A stretch of DNA of 64,000 nt. Source: Fallopia convolvulus. Taxonomy: Eukaryota; Streptophyta; Magnoliopsida; Caryophyllales; Polygonaceae. This document shows, in pieces, positions 20,873 to 32,856 of this stretch (positions are counted from its first letter, which is position 1; each line of letters opens with the position of its first letter). The notes below the pieces were generated by a model, which worked only from the letters and a program-made list of their open reading frames with translations, searched no databases and had not been told where the DNA came from. Made by a program: the position numbers and the translations under genes. Location of the stretch: NCBI GenBank assembly GCA_964016875.1, contig OZ024721.1, forward strand, positions 10,483,001-10,547,000, written 5' to 3'.

Positions 20873-22371
20873 TGATGTTCGTATTTTTTGTATAGTTTTT
20901 AGTCTGTTTTCTTAGTTTGTTAGGACTAGTTTTGATAAGTTTAGGGTAAGTTTTGTGTGTTTTTGGATGGTTTTGCATATTTTGTGAAAAGTATGGAAGC
21001 TACTCCGTTTTGTGTCTTTTTGTAGGTTTTAGCAAGGAAACGGTGCTTTTTGGAGCTGAATTTGGAGTGCTATGGTGAAGGACGGAAGAATACGAGATAT
21101 AGAAGTCGAAGTTCAAGCTTTTAGAGAAGAAGTGTTGAAGAAGTCAAAATTCAGGCTCGTTAACTAGGCTATGCAGGGTCGTTAACGAAGCTTAGCGATA
21201 GGGTTTTTCGAGAAATCTTAGTGATGACCTACCGATCCTGTGCGGGAATTTATTTTCGTGTCGGTAGAGTGTTTTTGATGAGTTTTAGGGTTATTATATT
21301 TTATTTTAAGTCTTATTATCCTTCTAGGGTTTTATTTCTATCTTTTTAGAGTAGGTTTCTATCTTTTAGGGAAGTTTTTATCTTATATCCTTATTTATTT
21401 AGATAGCTTTATTAGTATAAATATCCTTCTTTATAGCCTAGGGAGGGGGTGGCAAGTAGAGAGAAAGTAGGAGACGAGTTTGGAAGAGCCAAGATAGAGA
21501 GAAGAGTCGGAGATAGAGATCAAGCCACGGTGGAACGAGAGTTAGCCGAGGTCGTTAATCACGAGTTTCGATTCGGTTTTGTCTGTTTTTCGGTTTCTTC
21601 TGAATTCTGTAAGACGATTATTTTCTTATTAATTTGAAGTAGTTGTTTTGTTTTCAATGTTTTCCTTTATAGAAGTTGTTTATTTCATAATTATGAGTAG
21701 TGAGTAGTTTTCTTATCTAGGGTCGGGGTTGAAACCCGGCATAGTTATGCATGGTTTGATGAGTAAGATGATGTGTTGAATGCCTTCTATCTATTTTTGA
21801 GATTGCTTGTTGTGTTTACACCTAGATGAAGGTAATTCGAGTCTTAACTTGATCGAGAGAGAAAGTTAGGAACTTGAAGGTTGATATTGTTTGAATACGA
21901 AAGTTTCAAGCTTTAGATCCGAAACAAGTGATTGAGTGAATTAATTTATGAGAGTAGATTAACTTACTTACTAGTCAATGAAAGTTGATGAATTTATCTA
22001 TTTAAAGGCATGATCTTTATCTTCTTACAAGTTTAGGTGTATGACAATGTTGTGGTGACCCTTGTCCTAGATCTTTGTTTTTATTTGAGTTCTCCTAGAT
22101 CGTATTCGTTACTGAGTTCGTAGCCTCGGTACCGAACTTATTTTTAGGTCGTTAGTGTTAGTTAGTAGTCTACGCAGGTTCGTTAACGACCCTGACAAAG
22201 TCGTTAATGAGGCTGGCCGTGAGTATTTTGCTTGTATTTGTTTGATTTTCATTATTAGTAGTCGATAGATAAACAAACTGTGCTTCTCGTGGAACTATCC
22301 TAACTCCCCTATACTCAGCGGGGTCTTGACTTATAAATTTATTTGTTTTCCAGAGTAAAGGCCCGTCAACA
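20873..22371 (+). repeat. 5' LTR of element A
   Basis: From TGATGTTCGTA to CCCGTCAACA. TATAAATA box at 21,416-21,423. Palindrome pairs lie at about 21,153-21,190 and 22,120-22,215. Confidence 0.92.
21416..21423 (+). promoter_or_regulatory. TATA box in the 5' LTR of A
   Basis: TATAAATA followed by TCCTTC. It is kept at the same place in both LTRs of A and in B and D, so it probably drives the element transcript. Confidence 0.65.
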
Positions 22372-22374
22372 AAT

Positions 22375-22392
22375 TGGCGCCGTTGCCGGGGA
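22375..22392 (+). promoter_or_regulatory. tRNA-Asp-type primer binding site of element A
   Basis: TGGCGCCGTTGCCGGGGA, three bases after the LTR. It is the canonical Athila-lineage primer site for minus-strand DNA synthesis. Confidence 0.92.
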
Positions 22393-22486
22393 AGCAACGC
22401 GTTTGCTTGTTTATCTGTGGGTCAGGGAATAGCCCGACCCCGTTTTTGTTTTTAATTTCTGTTTTCTTTGTCTATTTTTTCAGCGT

Positions 22487-24125
22487 ATGCCAGTAGGACG
22501 TCGAAAGCTCGAATTTGACAACCTTGGTTATTATTCAAAACCTGAACGTTCCCTGCACCGTAGACGCCGAGAGAATCGAGCCATGGCCACACCTGAAGAG
22601 ATGGCTCGTCAGTTGGAAATCCTCCAAAACCATATGGAGGCATTGAAAACCGAGAAAGAAGACACTGCTACCGAGGCTGAGCGTCAATAAGTTAACAATG
22701 CTCGTCTACAGGAAGAGCTGAATGCCTATCCGAGGAATGCCAAACAATACATGCATCCGGAACTGAGGGTGCCAGAATCCCCAATTGTGCTTCCGAAGAT
22801 AGAGAAACCATTTGAGATTAAGTCTCAATTTATATCCTTGATTAAGCGGGCTCAGTTAGAAGGGAAACCTACTGAGTGCCCTATGGAACATATTTGAATT
22901 TTTTTTTGATTTGTGTGACACCATAGCTGCTGAAGGTGTCTCACTTGAATATGTTCATTTAAAAGCTTTCAGATGGTCTCTTGCTGGAAAGGTCCTGAGC
23001 TGGTTGGAGAGCTTACCTCCTAAGTCTATCAGGACTTGCAAGAATTTGTATGATCAATTTCTTACAAAATTTTCCCCTCCTACCAAGACAACGGAGCTGA
23101 GGAAGCGCATCACCTCCTATTACCAGCTGCCTAATGAGACTTTTGTTGAAACATGGAAAAGATTTAAAGAGATGCTTAGACAGTGCCCCACTCATGGGCA
23201 ACCTTTATATGTTCTTCAAGAAATCTTTTTCCAGGGTATCAACGCCGAGACCAAGAACCGCATCAACACGCATATAGCGTGCGGTTTTATAGAGATGGAC
23301 CCTACGGCTGCATGGGAATTGCTGGATAAGATGTCCAATTATGATGCCATGTATGGAACCCAACAAAATCCCCAGCCCTAGAAGCGTCTCTACGTGCCTA
23401 ACCGAGAAGAAGTTGACCCAGACGTTAAAAATCAGTTTCTACTAGACGAGGTCAACCGCCTGAAGAAGCAGGTAAGTTTTCTGAAGTCCTCTCAATCTTG
23501 TCAAGAGTGTGGCTCTTCTACCCATAGTACTTCTGCTTGCACTAACATAGAGTAGGTAAGAGTCGTTGAGACAATTGCTGAAATGAATTACATGAGAGGC
23601 ACATACAGGAACCAGCCTAGTAATTTTGACAGGTCGAATAACTATCAGACGTGTGGCAATCAAAATCCAAATCCAAGCTATGCAGCGCCTCCACCAGATA
23701 GACGACCTGCGCCTTATCGACCTCCAGGCCATCAGGAGCCACGATCATAGGTACAAGGGTTACAGGAAAGCATCAATGGAGTCCACGATAAAGTTAATGA
23801 AGTTCAAGCCAACCTTAACCACCAAAATAAAAGATGGGGAGAGTTCGACGTATGGAAGAAGAATGTTGATTCCCAACTAGGGTACCTTGCTGCACAGATT
23901 CCGAGGCCACAAGGGCAACTTCCGGGCCGCCCCAAGAGAACCCTAAAGGACAGATAGCAGCGGTACACCTTAGGAGCGGAAAGATATTACCGGAGCGTGT
24001 CCAAGCTAAGGACAAGACTGAAGAGGACGCCACAGTTCAGCTCGGTAACGAGCCAGCGAGGGCAAGTACCGAATTGGGACATCATGGCGACGAGGCTCCC
24101 AGGGTCGTCAACGACCCTAGCTCAG
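22487..24125 (+). pseudogene. Gag and linker of element A (multiple stops)
   Basis: The start MPVGRRKLEFDN at 22,487 is shared with C and D. TAA at 22,688 and TGA near 22,895 interrupt the N-terminal part. A shift in the T-run near 22,900 moves the frame, and the gag core continues at 22,911-23,381 (RWSLAGKVLSWLESLPP, LPNETFVETWKRFKEML). A TAG ends that piece. The CCHC knuckle CQECGSSTHSTSAC near 23,505-23,546 is intact in this copy. Further stops occur near 23,553, 23,748 and 23,955. A perfect splice-donor motif CAGGTAAGT lies at 23,469 and another at 24,123. Gag of this copy is dead although its domain layout is complete. Confidence 0.85.
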
Positions 24126-24942
24126 GTAAGTTTTCTAATCCGAGCCCTCCTCTTCAGGGCATTAATATTTCCATCCCATTCGCTGAGGCCCTAAGCGAAA
24201 TGCCGGCTTACACGAAATTTTTGAAAGATATTATTAGCAGGAAAAGATCCATCACAGAGTTGCAGGATGAAGTCCGATCTATAGCTCTACCGGAAAAGTT
24301 AGGAGATCCAGGGAGATTTCCCATAACAAATGGCATAGGCGACCACAAATTCAAAGCTTTATGTGATCTGGGAGCCAGTGCCAGTTTACTCCCTCTCTCA
24401 ATCTGGTCTAAAGCCAATATGGGACCACTAGAGCATGTCGATATGAACCTCTACATGGCAGACGGATCATGCGTAAAGCCACAGGAGTCGTGGACGACTA
24501 TCCTATTCAAGTCGGGAAATTCTTTATACCGAATGATTTCATCGTCCTCGATATGCCTGAAGAACCTCACGTCCCTATTATTCTAGGCAGACCATTCTTA
24601 GCTACAGCAGGTGCTAGGGTCGATGTGCGGAAAGGACTTCTCACTTTTGATATCGGAGAGGAACGCGTGGAATTCAACCTGGATCAAAATGCCAATGACC
24701 CAACTGCGGTTGCACAAATCGAGTTGACCCACTCAGAACTAGACATAGCTATTCCTACTGAGCCTCTTCCAACTACCAAAATGGATGAGAATTTCACACA
24801 AGTCCCTACCGAACCTCATGAGTCCATCACCGAGTCTCACATGCAAGGGTATAATCAAGAGGAGTCCAGACTACCTTGGTTTTCGGATTTCACTAACCCG
24901 TATGTAGGAATACCTTGGTTTTCGGATTTCACTAACCCGTAA
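24126..24942 (+). pseudogene. Aspartic protease of element A (one frameshift)
   Basis: The first frame (to 24,586) holds the N-terminal extension and ALCDLGASASLLPLS. Near 24,475 a frameshift moves the domain to the frame 24,469-24,942, with IILGRPFLATAGA and LLTFDIGEERVEF. The tail contains an in-frame duplication: the block encoding PWFSDFTNP is repeated with a 39-bp period (24,874-24,902 and 24,913-24,941). A TAA follows. RT does not follow. Confidence 0.85.
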
Positions 24943-25055
24943 GAGGAGTCTCACATGCAAGGACCAAGTTTAGTGACCCAAGCGAATAATGCCTACAAAG
25001 CTAAGCGTGGGGTACCTCAAAACCCCAACATAGCTGCAAAAGAGCCACCTTGAAC

Positions 25056-25112
25056 AAGGTAAGTACGTCGGGCTGACGACGTTAAAAATAGCGCTTACGG
25101 GAGGCAACCCGC
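25056..25112 (+). other. Conserved post-protease motif (copy in A)
   Basis: AAGGTAAGTACGTCGGGCTG, then CGTTAAAAATAGCGCTTACG and GGAGGCAACCCGC. Nearly identical to the C copy although A and C are separate insertions. Confidence 0.8.
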
Positions 25113-26216
25113 TTTTAGTATAGACTAGATTTTTCCTTTCTTTTTAGATCTTTTTCCTAACTTTCTTTTGAGTTTTTAGTAGTTTTTAGGATAGAAAATA
25201 GGATAGTTTCCTTTTAGCTAACAAGATGCAGGAGAAGGGCTCGTAAATCATTCAAAGAGTCTACGGTGGCTCGTTAACGACCCGCCCAGGGTCGTTAACA
25301 ACCCGGTTTGGCGACCCGACTCGGCAAACGGGCATGTAAGTTATTTTTAACCCTAATCTATCTTCTATCTTTTACCCTATCTTCTACCCACCCTAGCCGC
25401 CTCTTACCTACCCCTCCTCCTATTTCTACCCTCTCCTATTTAACCCTTCTAAACCTCCCAAAATTCTACTCTCAATTCCTTAAATTCAAAAGCTCAAACC
25501 CTCAAAAATCCTATCAAATATCCTTCACCACCGATCGGAATCCCACCTCCACTGAACTTCGGAAAACACCCCGTTACCGAAGTCCCAAGCCCCTGTTTTT
25601 ATCACCGACGAGATCCGGGCTCGATAACCACCCAACCTTCGATCTTTTCACTCTTCAATTTCTCAATCTTTCGGTATGATTTCTAAACCCTTACTCTTTA
25701 TTGCATGATTCATGGTTTTTATGGTAGAGAATTTCATATCTAGATTGCGGTTATAGAGGTTGTTTAATTGCATGTTTTATTCTTGCCCATGAATTTTGTC
25801 TCGAACATCGGTAGTGGTTCTCGATTTACGAAGGATATTCATGCCGAAGTTCCCCATTGCAATATTAGTTGGAAAAGCATGAATTTTCTTGTTCTTGATA
25901 TTGAGTTCAATCTTCACCATGTTAATTTTGGGCAATTCTAGCATGTTCAGGATAGGTAATTGAGCAAGTATGGGGTGCGTATACCCGATTGTGTGTCTAG
26001 TGTAGGATAATAGAGGATGCATGCTTAATTCATGGCTTATATTTTAGAGTTAATCGCACTCGGATTTTGCGAACTGTTTCTCGGTAGGTCGTTAACGACC
26101 CGCCCAGGCTCGTTAACAACCCTGCGTATCTTCGAAGTTGAAAAACCAGTCCAGATTCGTTAACAACCCAATTGGGAAGTTAACGACGAATTCCGAGGGC
26201 TATTTCGAGACCAAGT
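25113..26216 (+). other. Non-coding leader before ORF1 of A, up to the copia insertion
   Basis: No gene is supported; the ORF at 25,308-25,679 is not kept in the equivalent region of C. Palindrome pairs lie at 25,268-25,305, 26,080-26,125 and 26,155-26,190. A GTAAGT donor occurs at 25,335 and AAGTATGGGG at 25,968. The leader continues after E at 36,187 and ends with a T-tract and TAG acceptor six bases before the ORF1 ATG. Confidence 0.6.
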
Positions 26217-27018
26217 GTTAGAAGATGGAAGATTGAGTTTTGATGGTTCCAGAGTCAGTGACCCTATGTTTGCAAGTCAAGTCGGCGACTTGACAAAGTC
26301 ACTGACATTAACAGCTGGCTGAGTGATCTATTTACGGAAGGAGTGCACAGATCTTGTGCGTTTAATTGAAGACAGCTGCGTGTTTTACTTTAGGAGAAGA
26401 TCATCAAAAGAGTGCTAAAATCAAGATGAAGATAATTGTGATTCTCCTAGAATATTTGAGTATGCATACAATCGTTTATTTGGAAAGATTTGTAAAAGAT
26501 CAAGTGTATATTGTTTTCCTAATCGAATGGAAAATAATATACACGAGATCTCTCTTACCTTAGTTTAAATACTCGTTTGTTTAAGCTAATTGTAAGACGA
26601 GTGTGCTGAATTTTCATATAGTTTGTAAGACAGAAAGAGTGTGCTTGTGAGTGGGATTCGTACAAGTGGTGAGTCAAGAGATCTTAGGCATAGCGTGAGA
26701 TTGAGAGTGTGAGTGCAAAGGTAGAGCGTGGTTCAAGGGTGTGAGATTCATTCTTGTACACGGGAGAGCTTTGTAATCACTCAAGATATCAATAGAGCGA
26801 GTCTAAGGACTCTTGAAATCCGACCAAGTGATAAACTTGGAAGGGAGTGGTTTTTCTCTAAGTAAACTAGTTGGTTTACGAAGAGTTTCCACTATACATC
26901 GCTTGTCAGTGACCATTGGTAACGTTTATTTTACTGCTTGATTATTCCGTTACATTATTACTCAAAGTCGACGACTTCGTAGGAGTCGCCGACTCGTCCT
27001 ACTACTAACGATCCTACA
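26217..27018 (+). repeat. 5' LTR of element E
   Basis: From TGTTAGAAGATGG to CGATCCTACA. It contains odd palindromes: GTCAGTGAC near 26,253, AAGTCGGCGACTT near 26,279, GTCACTGAC near 26,299, and the pair AAGTCGACGACTT and GAGTCGCCGACTC near 26,966-26,996. Confidence 0.95.
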
Positions 27019-27020
27019 AT

Positions 27021-27032
27021 TGGTATCAGAGC
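27021..27032 (+). promoter_or_regulatory. tRNA-iMet primer binding site of element E
   Basis: TGGTATCAGAGC, two bases after the LTR. This is the standard primer site of plant copia elements. Confidence 0.95.
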
Positions 27033-27074
27033 ATAGGCTCTAGATTGTGTTTTTAGTACTTTTTCTACAGGAAA

Positions 27075-28978
27075 ATGACGTCCACCAACACCTCTGTGAA
27101 TGACTACTTCTGGAAGCCTCCGATTTTCAAAGTTGGAGAGTACGATTGGTGGGTTTAATAAATGAAACCCACATATGCTCTCTAGACGGTCAGCTGTGGA
27201 AAGTGATTGAGTTAGGTCTGGAAACCTTTCTTGGAAAGGATGGAAAGACAGAAAAAACCACTGCTGAGTACGATGATGTTGATTTCAAGAAACTTGAAAA
27301 GAATGCTAGAGCAAAAAAGGTCCTTCATCATGCTCTCACCGACGGTGACCTCAAAAAGGTCATCGGGTACAAGACTGCAAAGGAAATTTGGGATGCTCTA
27401 AAAAGACTTCATCAAGGGAATGAGGATGTGAAGAAAGATAGGATCATAAGTCTCGAAAGAGAATATGAAAATATTTTTCAAGGAAAGGGTGAGTCTCTCC
27501 GTGACTACCACTCAAGATTCCAGACTCTTGTCAACCAACTGGAATTTCTGGGAGAGAAGCTTCCTCAGTGGAAGCAAACCAACAAGTTGATCTCTGGATT
27601 GAACAAAAGTTGGGACAGCATTGCTTCGTCCCTTCTCACTCAAAAAGAAACCAAGTCGCTGACCTTGGAAGGCCTTGTTGGTCAACTCACTATGTATGGA
27701 GGCATTCAGCAAAGAAGAGTTGACAGACTCGAATCAGAGAAAGTAAAGAACATTGCTCTCAAGGTTGAAAGAGTCTTTGATTTGGCTTAGGGAGACGATG
27801 ATACTGATGGAGTAGATGAGGATATGGCTCTCATCTCTAAAGCTATGAAGAGACTGTGGAATCGTAACAAGGCTCCCTCGAAGGCTCCTGAATCAATCAA
27901 GGAAGGGAAGGACATGAAGGATGTCATTTGCTATCAATGTTAGGGTAAGGGACACTTTGCCAAACACTGTCCTAAAAGAAAAAGTGGAGAAACAGGTAAA
28001 AGTATGATGGCAACTTGGGATATGTCTGATGATGATGATGAGATAGCGCCAACTATAGGAAAGTGTTGCATGGCCAGCGAAGACAAATCTTCCCAAGAGG
28101 TAAATGACTCTGAACTTTCTTCTCTGTTGTCAAAAAAATCTAGAGAACAGTTGGTTGCTATCATTGAAAAGCTTGGAACTCAGGTAACTGAGTTAAGAGA
28201 AAAGTTGGAAGATAATGAAGAAACTATCTCCAATCTCTTCGATGATAACAAACACTGGTCCATAAAAGCAATCGAGCTTGAAAAAATTTCATCTCCTAAG
28301 TCAGTAACCTGTGATTCATGCTCAGAATCAATGATCCAAGTCACTGACTTGCAAAAAAAAGTCAATGATTTAGAAAAACAAGTCACTAACCTAGAAGGTG
28401 AAAGACTCATGCTTAGACTGGGTAATGCTAAGTTATCTAGTGAGTTAGAAAATTCTAAAATCGAAGATGGGACCAAATGAAAGAAATGGTTGGATGAGTT
28501 TGTTGCTGAAAAGGCCCAAGAAATCAGAAATGACTACAAAAGGAAGTTTGTGAAGGAGGTAGACAGATTTGGAATTGGCTTTGTTCGTGCACCCAATACT
28601 CAGGGTACCAAGGCTGCTCCCCTTGCATCTAAAGGCAAAACTCCTATGTGTAGTGACAATGCAAGTTGTTCTACACATGTGGTGGCTAAGCTTGACAAAG
28701 GGAAGCAACAATGGTATCCTGATCAAAAGGTGCAAAACATATGGCAAAAACAAGTCCAGAGCTCGGCTCCTTCACAAATTGAGCTCGGCTCCTTCACAAA
28801 TTGACTTTCAATCTCACAGAACATGTTAGTATTGTGGCAAGCCTGGTCACTATCAGCATGATTGTCACAAGAAAGCAAGAGATGATGAAAATGCAAGGTC
28901 ACAAACTCTGAGTGTTAGTCATGACATATCCACTGTCACTGACTGTCCTTCAGGGTCTGTGTGTGCTAGTTGTGACAA
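27075..28978 (+). pseudogene. Gag of element E with two CCHC knuckles (broken)
   Basis: Gag starts at ATG 27,075 (MTSTNTSVNDYFWKPP). A frameshift near 27,150 leads to the frame 27,146-27,790. This contains the copia gag domain (ETAKEIWDALKRLH-like region, then LISGLNKSWDSIASSLL). TAG at 27,788 and TAG at 27,941, the latter inside the first knuckle (CYQC, stop, GKGHFAKHC), interrupt it. A coiled-coil part follows (28,004-28,480), then TGA at 28,478. A 22-bp tandem duplication at 28,759-28,802 shifts the frame. The second knuckle (28,824-28,865; C, stop, YCGKPGHYQHDC) also has a TAG inside. Two knuckles and a long coiled coil fit the Sirevirus type. Confidence 0.85.
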
Positions 28979-30878
28979 ATGTTGTTCAAAGACTGTTTAT
29001 GTTGTCAAACCCAGAGGAGTCAAACAACTCTGGGTTTGCAAGAACTAATTGTTTCAATACAGCTTGAAGTGGGCGACCAGGAACCCTGGTTCATTGATAG
29101 TGCATGCTCAACTCATATGTCGGGAGATCCCAGGGATTTCGTCTCACTTCAAGAATACAATGGGAGGTAAGATTACCTTCGGCAACAACAGTAAAGGTGG
29201 TATTTCAGGTATAGGTATGGTAAGATTTTCAGATAAGCTAACCATAGACAATGTGAATCTTGTTGACAATCTGAGTTTCAAGTTATTGAGTGTCTCTCAA
29301 ATCTGTGCTAATGGAAAATATCAAGTTGTGTTTGATAAGAATGGATGTCAGGTACAAGAAATTAGTTCCGGCAAGATTCTTTTAAAAGGGGTATGTGAAA
29401 ACAATCTGTATAAGGTGGACCCTTGTTTTGAGCCTGAAGAAATGTTGTGTCTTAGAACAGTTACAGATGTCGCCGACCTCTGGCACAAGAGATTTGGTCA
29501 TGCGAGTTTTCAACTTCTTGACAAGCTTCATAAACAAGAATTGGTTAGAGGACTACCTAAGATTGTTCCAAATAAGCATGAAGTGTGCGAGACCTGTGTG
29601 AGAGGTAAGCAAGTAAAGTCATCCTTCAAATCCAAAAAGGATGTAAGTACTGCTAGACCCTTGGAACTCATTCATATTGATTAATGTGGTCCTATGCGTG
29701 TTCAAAGTCGTGGAGGAAACAGCTATATCTTTGTCATTGTTGATGACTTTTCACGGTATACTTGGACTGTTTTTTTGTCTTCTAAAGATCAGGTTTTTGA
29801 AGAATTTGAAGCATGGGTGAAGGCTGTTGAGAAAAAGCTTGGAGTTGCACTTGTATCAATCAGATCAGATCATGGTACAGAATTCGACAACTCTGAATTT
29901 TTGTCCTTTTGCAAGAAAAATGGCATAAGTCACAACTTCTCAGCGCCAAGAACTCCTCAACAGAATGGCGTTGTCGAAAGGAAAAATCGTGCCTTGGAAA
30001 ACATGTCACGGACTATGCTCATTTCAAGTGGTCTTCCAAGAAATTTCTGGGGTGAAGCCATAAATGCATCTTGCTATGTGATGAATAGAGCTATGCTTCG
30101 ACCACTTCTTGGAAAAACTCCGTATGAATTGCTTAGAGGATCTAAGCCTAGTGTCGCCCACTTGTGCACCTTTGGATGTAAATGCTATGTTCACAACAAC
30201 GGCAAAGATAGTTTGGGAAAATTTGATCCAAGAAGTGATGTTGGCACTTTTGTAGGATATTCTCCTCATAGCAAAGCCTACAAAGTGTTCAACAAAAGGA
30301 CAAGGAGGATTGAAGAAAGTGTTCATGTGGTGTTTGATGAGAACACTATGGGAGGATCGATGATTGAGGATCTTGATGATGGTGATCAAGGATACAATCT
30401 GGTTCAAGACGACTCTCTTCCAGTTTCCACAAAAGAATCAACAGTCAGTGACAATACTGAAGTCACCGACTCGGACAATACAGGGGGAAGGAGTCAAAGT
30501 CAAAATTCAAGCGACAGTGAGTCTGATAATGAGAAAACTCCTGAAAGAAGCTCAAGCATGGAGAACTCAGAAGAAGATTCAGAGAAGATGCCTCAGACTC
30601 AAGTCGGCGACCTCACAGAAATACAGATCCTAAACTATCAATAGAAAAGTGCTCATCATATCACTAACATCCTCACTGAATTCTCAAAGGGTGTGCAAAC
30701 CAGATCTTCTCTGAACAATTTCTTTGCTTTCAACGTTTTCATCTCATTATTGGAGCCTAAGAATGTTGAACAAGCATTGAAAGATTCGGATTGGGTCAGT
30801 GCCATGCAAGAGGAACTTCATCAGTTTGAAGGAATAAGGTGTGGCATTTGGTTCCAAGGCCGAAACACAGATCAGTGA
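28979..30878 (+). pseudogene. Protease, GAG-pre-integrase and integrase of element E
   Basis: The protease segment WFIDSACSTHMSGD lies at about 29,080-29,121 in a frame different from both neighbours, so there are two compensating shifts (near 29,050 and 29,160). The GAG-pre-integrase domain (LWHKRFGHAS ... CETCVRGK) is at 29,480-29,612. A TAA at 29,682-29,684 replaces one codon between it and the integrase. The integrase core (29,694 on) shows the DDE residues: FVIVDDFSRYTW, RSDHGTEF and NGVVERKNR. The C-terminal part runs into a Ser/Asp/Glu-rich hinge, TAA at 30,642, and a frameshift near 30,835 before RT. The catalytic residues are kept, but the polyprotein is broken in several places. Confidence 0.9.
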
Positions 30879-32278
30879 TTGGAACACGATGGGTGTTCAG
30901 AAATAAGCTGGATGATGAAGGAAATGTGGTCAGAAATAAAGCAAGGCTAGTAGTTAAGGGATACAATCAACAGGAGGGCATTGACTATGATGAGACGTTT
31001 GCTCCAATAGCTCGTCTGGAGGCTATTCGATTACTCTTTGCCTATTCTGCTCATCATGGTTTCAAGCTACAACAAATGGATGTCAAGAATGTATTCTTGA
31101 ATGGATATTTGAAAGAAGAAGTGCATGTTGAACAAACTCCGGGTTTTGAAGATGTCACCCACCCGGATCACGTCTACAAACTAGACAAAGCACTCTATGG
31201 ATTGAAGCAAGCCCCGCGTGCTTGGTATGATAGATTGTCTCAGTTCTTGATTCAACATGGTTATGTTCGTGGTGAAGTAGGCAAGACTCTTTTCTTGCTG
31301 AAGGAGAGAGGTCATACACTTGTTGTTCAGGTCTATGTCGATGACATCATCTTTGGCTCAACAGATGATAAGCTAGTGAAGAAGTTCGCTGATCTCATGA
31401 CTAGTGAGTTTGAAATGAGTATGGTCGGTGAGCTCAAGTTCTTTTTAGGACTTCAAGTTGTTCAAAGTGAGGATGGGACACGAGTTCATCAACAAAAGTA
31501 TCTTAGAGAATGTGTTAAGAAGTTCGGTCAGGAGAATGCTAAACCGTTTGATACTCCCATGTCGCCGACTACCTCACTTGGAAAAGATGACAAAGATCCA
31601 GAAGTCAATGCTACTATGTATCGGGGTATGATTGGCTCACTACTCTATCTCACTGCAAGCAGACCGGATATTGTGTTTGGAGTTTGTCTATGTGCTAGGT
31701 TTCAAGCCGATCCAAGAGAGTCCCACTTGAAAGCTGTTAAAAGAATGATTCGTTATCTTAAGGGGACTGAAAATCTGTGTTTATGGTATCCAAGAGGATT
31801 TGATTTTGAGCTTGTCGGCTACACAGATGCTGATTTTGCGGGATATCGTGTTGATAGAAAAAGCACTTTAGGAATGGCTCAATTTATTGGGCCTTGTCTT
31901 GTGTCATGGGGATCTAGAAAGCAAATTTCAGTGGCTCTATCAACGGCGGAAGCAGAGTATATTGCAGCTACAGCATGTTGCTCACAACTCTTATGGATCA
32001 AGCAACAAGTCAGTGACTATGGTGTGAAGTGTGGGTCAGTGCCCATACTCTGTGACAACACTAGTGCGATCAACATCTCAACGAATCCAGTGCAACATTC
32101 AAAGACTAAACACATTGAGATAAGGCACCACTTTCTTCGAGATTATGTTGAAAAAGGCATGGTCACTATGGAATTCTGTAGAACAAGTGATCAAAGAGCA
32201 GACATATTCACAAACGCCTTGAATCGTGAACCTTTTGAACAACTCCGCATGGAATTAGGTATGATCTCTCTTCAATGA
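30839..32278 (+). pseudogene. Reverse transcriptase and RNase H of element E (open, but cut from its polyprotein)
   Basis: 479 codons are open. RT starts around GTRWVFRNKLDDEGNVVRNK; the palm has QQMDVKNVFLNG (first catalytic Asp) and YVDDIIFGS (the copia YVDD box, near 31,336-31,362). YGLKQAPRAWYDRL and the SLLYLTASRPDI segment follow. RNase H has GYTDADFAGY, STAEAEYIAA and CDNTSAI, so its acidic residues are kept. The frame ends at TGA 32,276-32,278. The usual SAFLNG is VFLNG preceded by N here. The first codons of the track are out of frame with the integrase because of the 1-nt shift, so the protein could not be made from the gag-pol start. Confidence 0.92.
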
Positions 32279-32856
32279 TCTATTTCCCCACATAAAATTC
32301 CCTCGATGATTGGCTAGAATTGATTGCTATGCATATGTTTTGAAATCATGCTTTTATGGTGTAATTCTTGAACATACTTGATAGACATAATGTTGAGGAA
32401 ACCCCATGCATTAGACTGTCGATGACCTTCATTACATTCAGTATGTGTGCAACTGTTTTGAGCTCTTTGTTTAGCCCAAAAGAATCAACCTGATGATCCT
32501 AACCCTCACTACAAACCCAAATGATGGTTGGTTCTAATGCTTGTCCCTGACCTATCATGTTTTGAGAGTCTCTATGAGCCCATTTTTGAATTTCTTTATA
32601 AAACGGAGACTTATCATCATGATCGAAAAATCCTCAAAAATAAAGTTTTACTTGGTTCTCTTTGGCACTCCCTGCGCAAACCCATCACCAAGTAAGTTCT
32701 TAAAGAGTAAGTCATGAGTGGACAAAAGTCACGGATATATGAAAGAAGCAGTTTTGTGGTAGAAGTCGCCGACGTGCTTAAGGTTAGTGACTGCAACTTC
32801 TGGCGCGAGAAAAAAGATCATGGCTTAACAGTATCTTTTGAAATTGGAAAGAGGAT
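32279..32856 (+). other. Spacer between pol and extra ORF of E
   Basis: No gene is seen. The spacer carries one GTCGCCGAC palindrome near 32,765 followed by a TTAGTGACTGC near-match. It ends in the leader of the extra ORF. Confidence 0.5.

Noticed and set aside
25308..25679. 123-codon ORF before ORF1 in element A
   Set aside because: The equivalent region of C is similar in DNA but does not keep the frame; composition is low complexity. Treated as leader.
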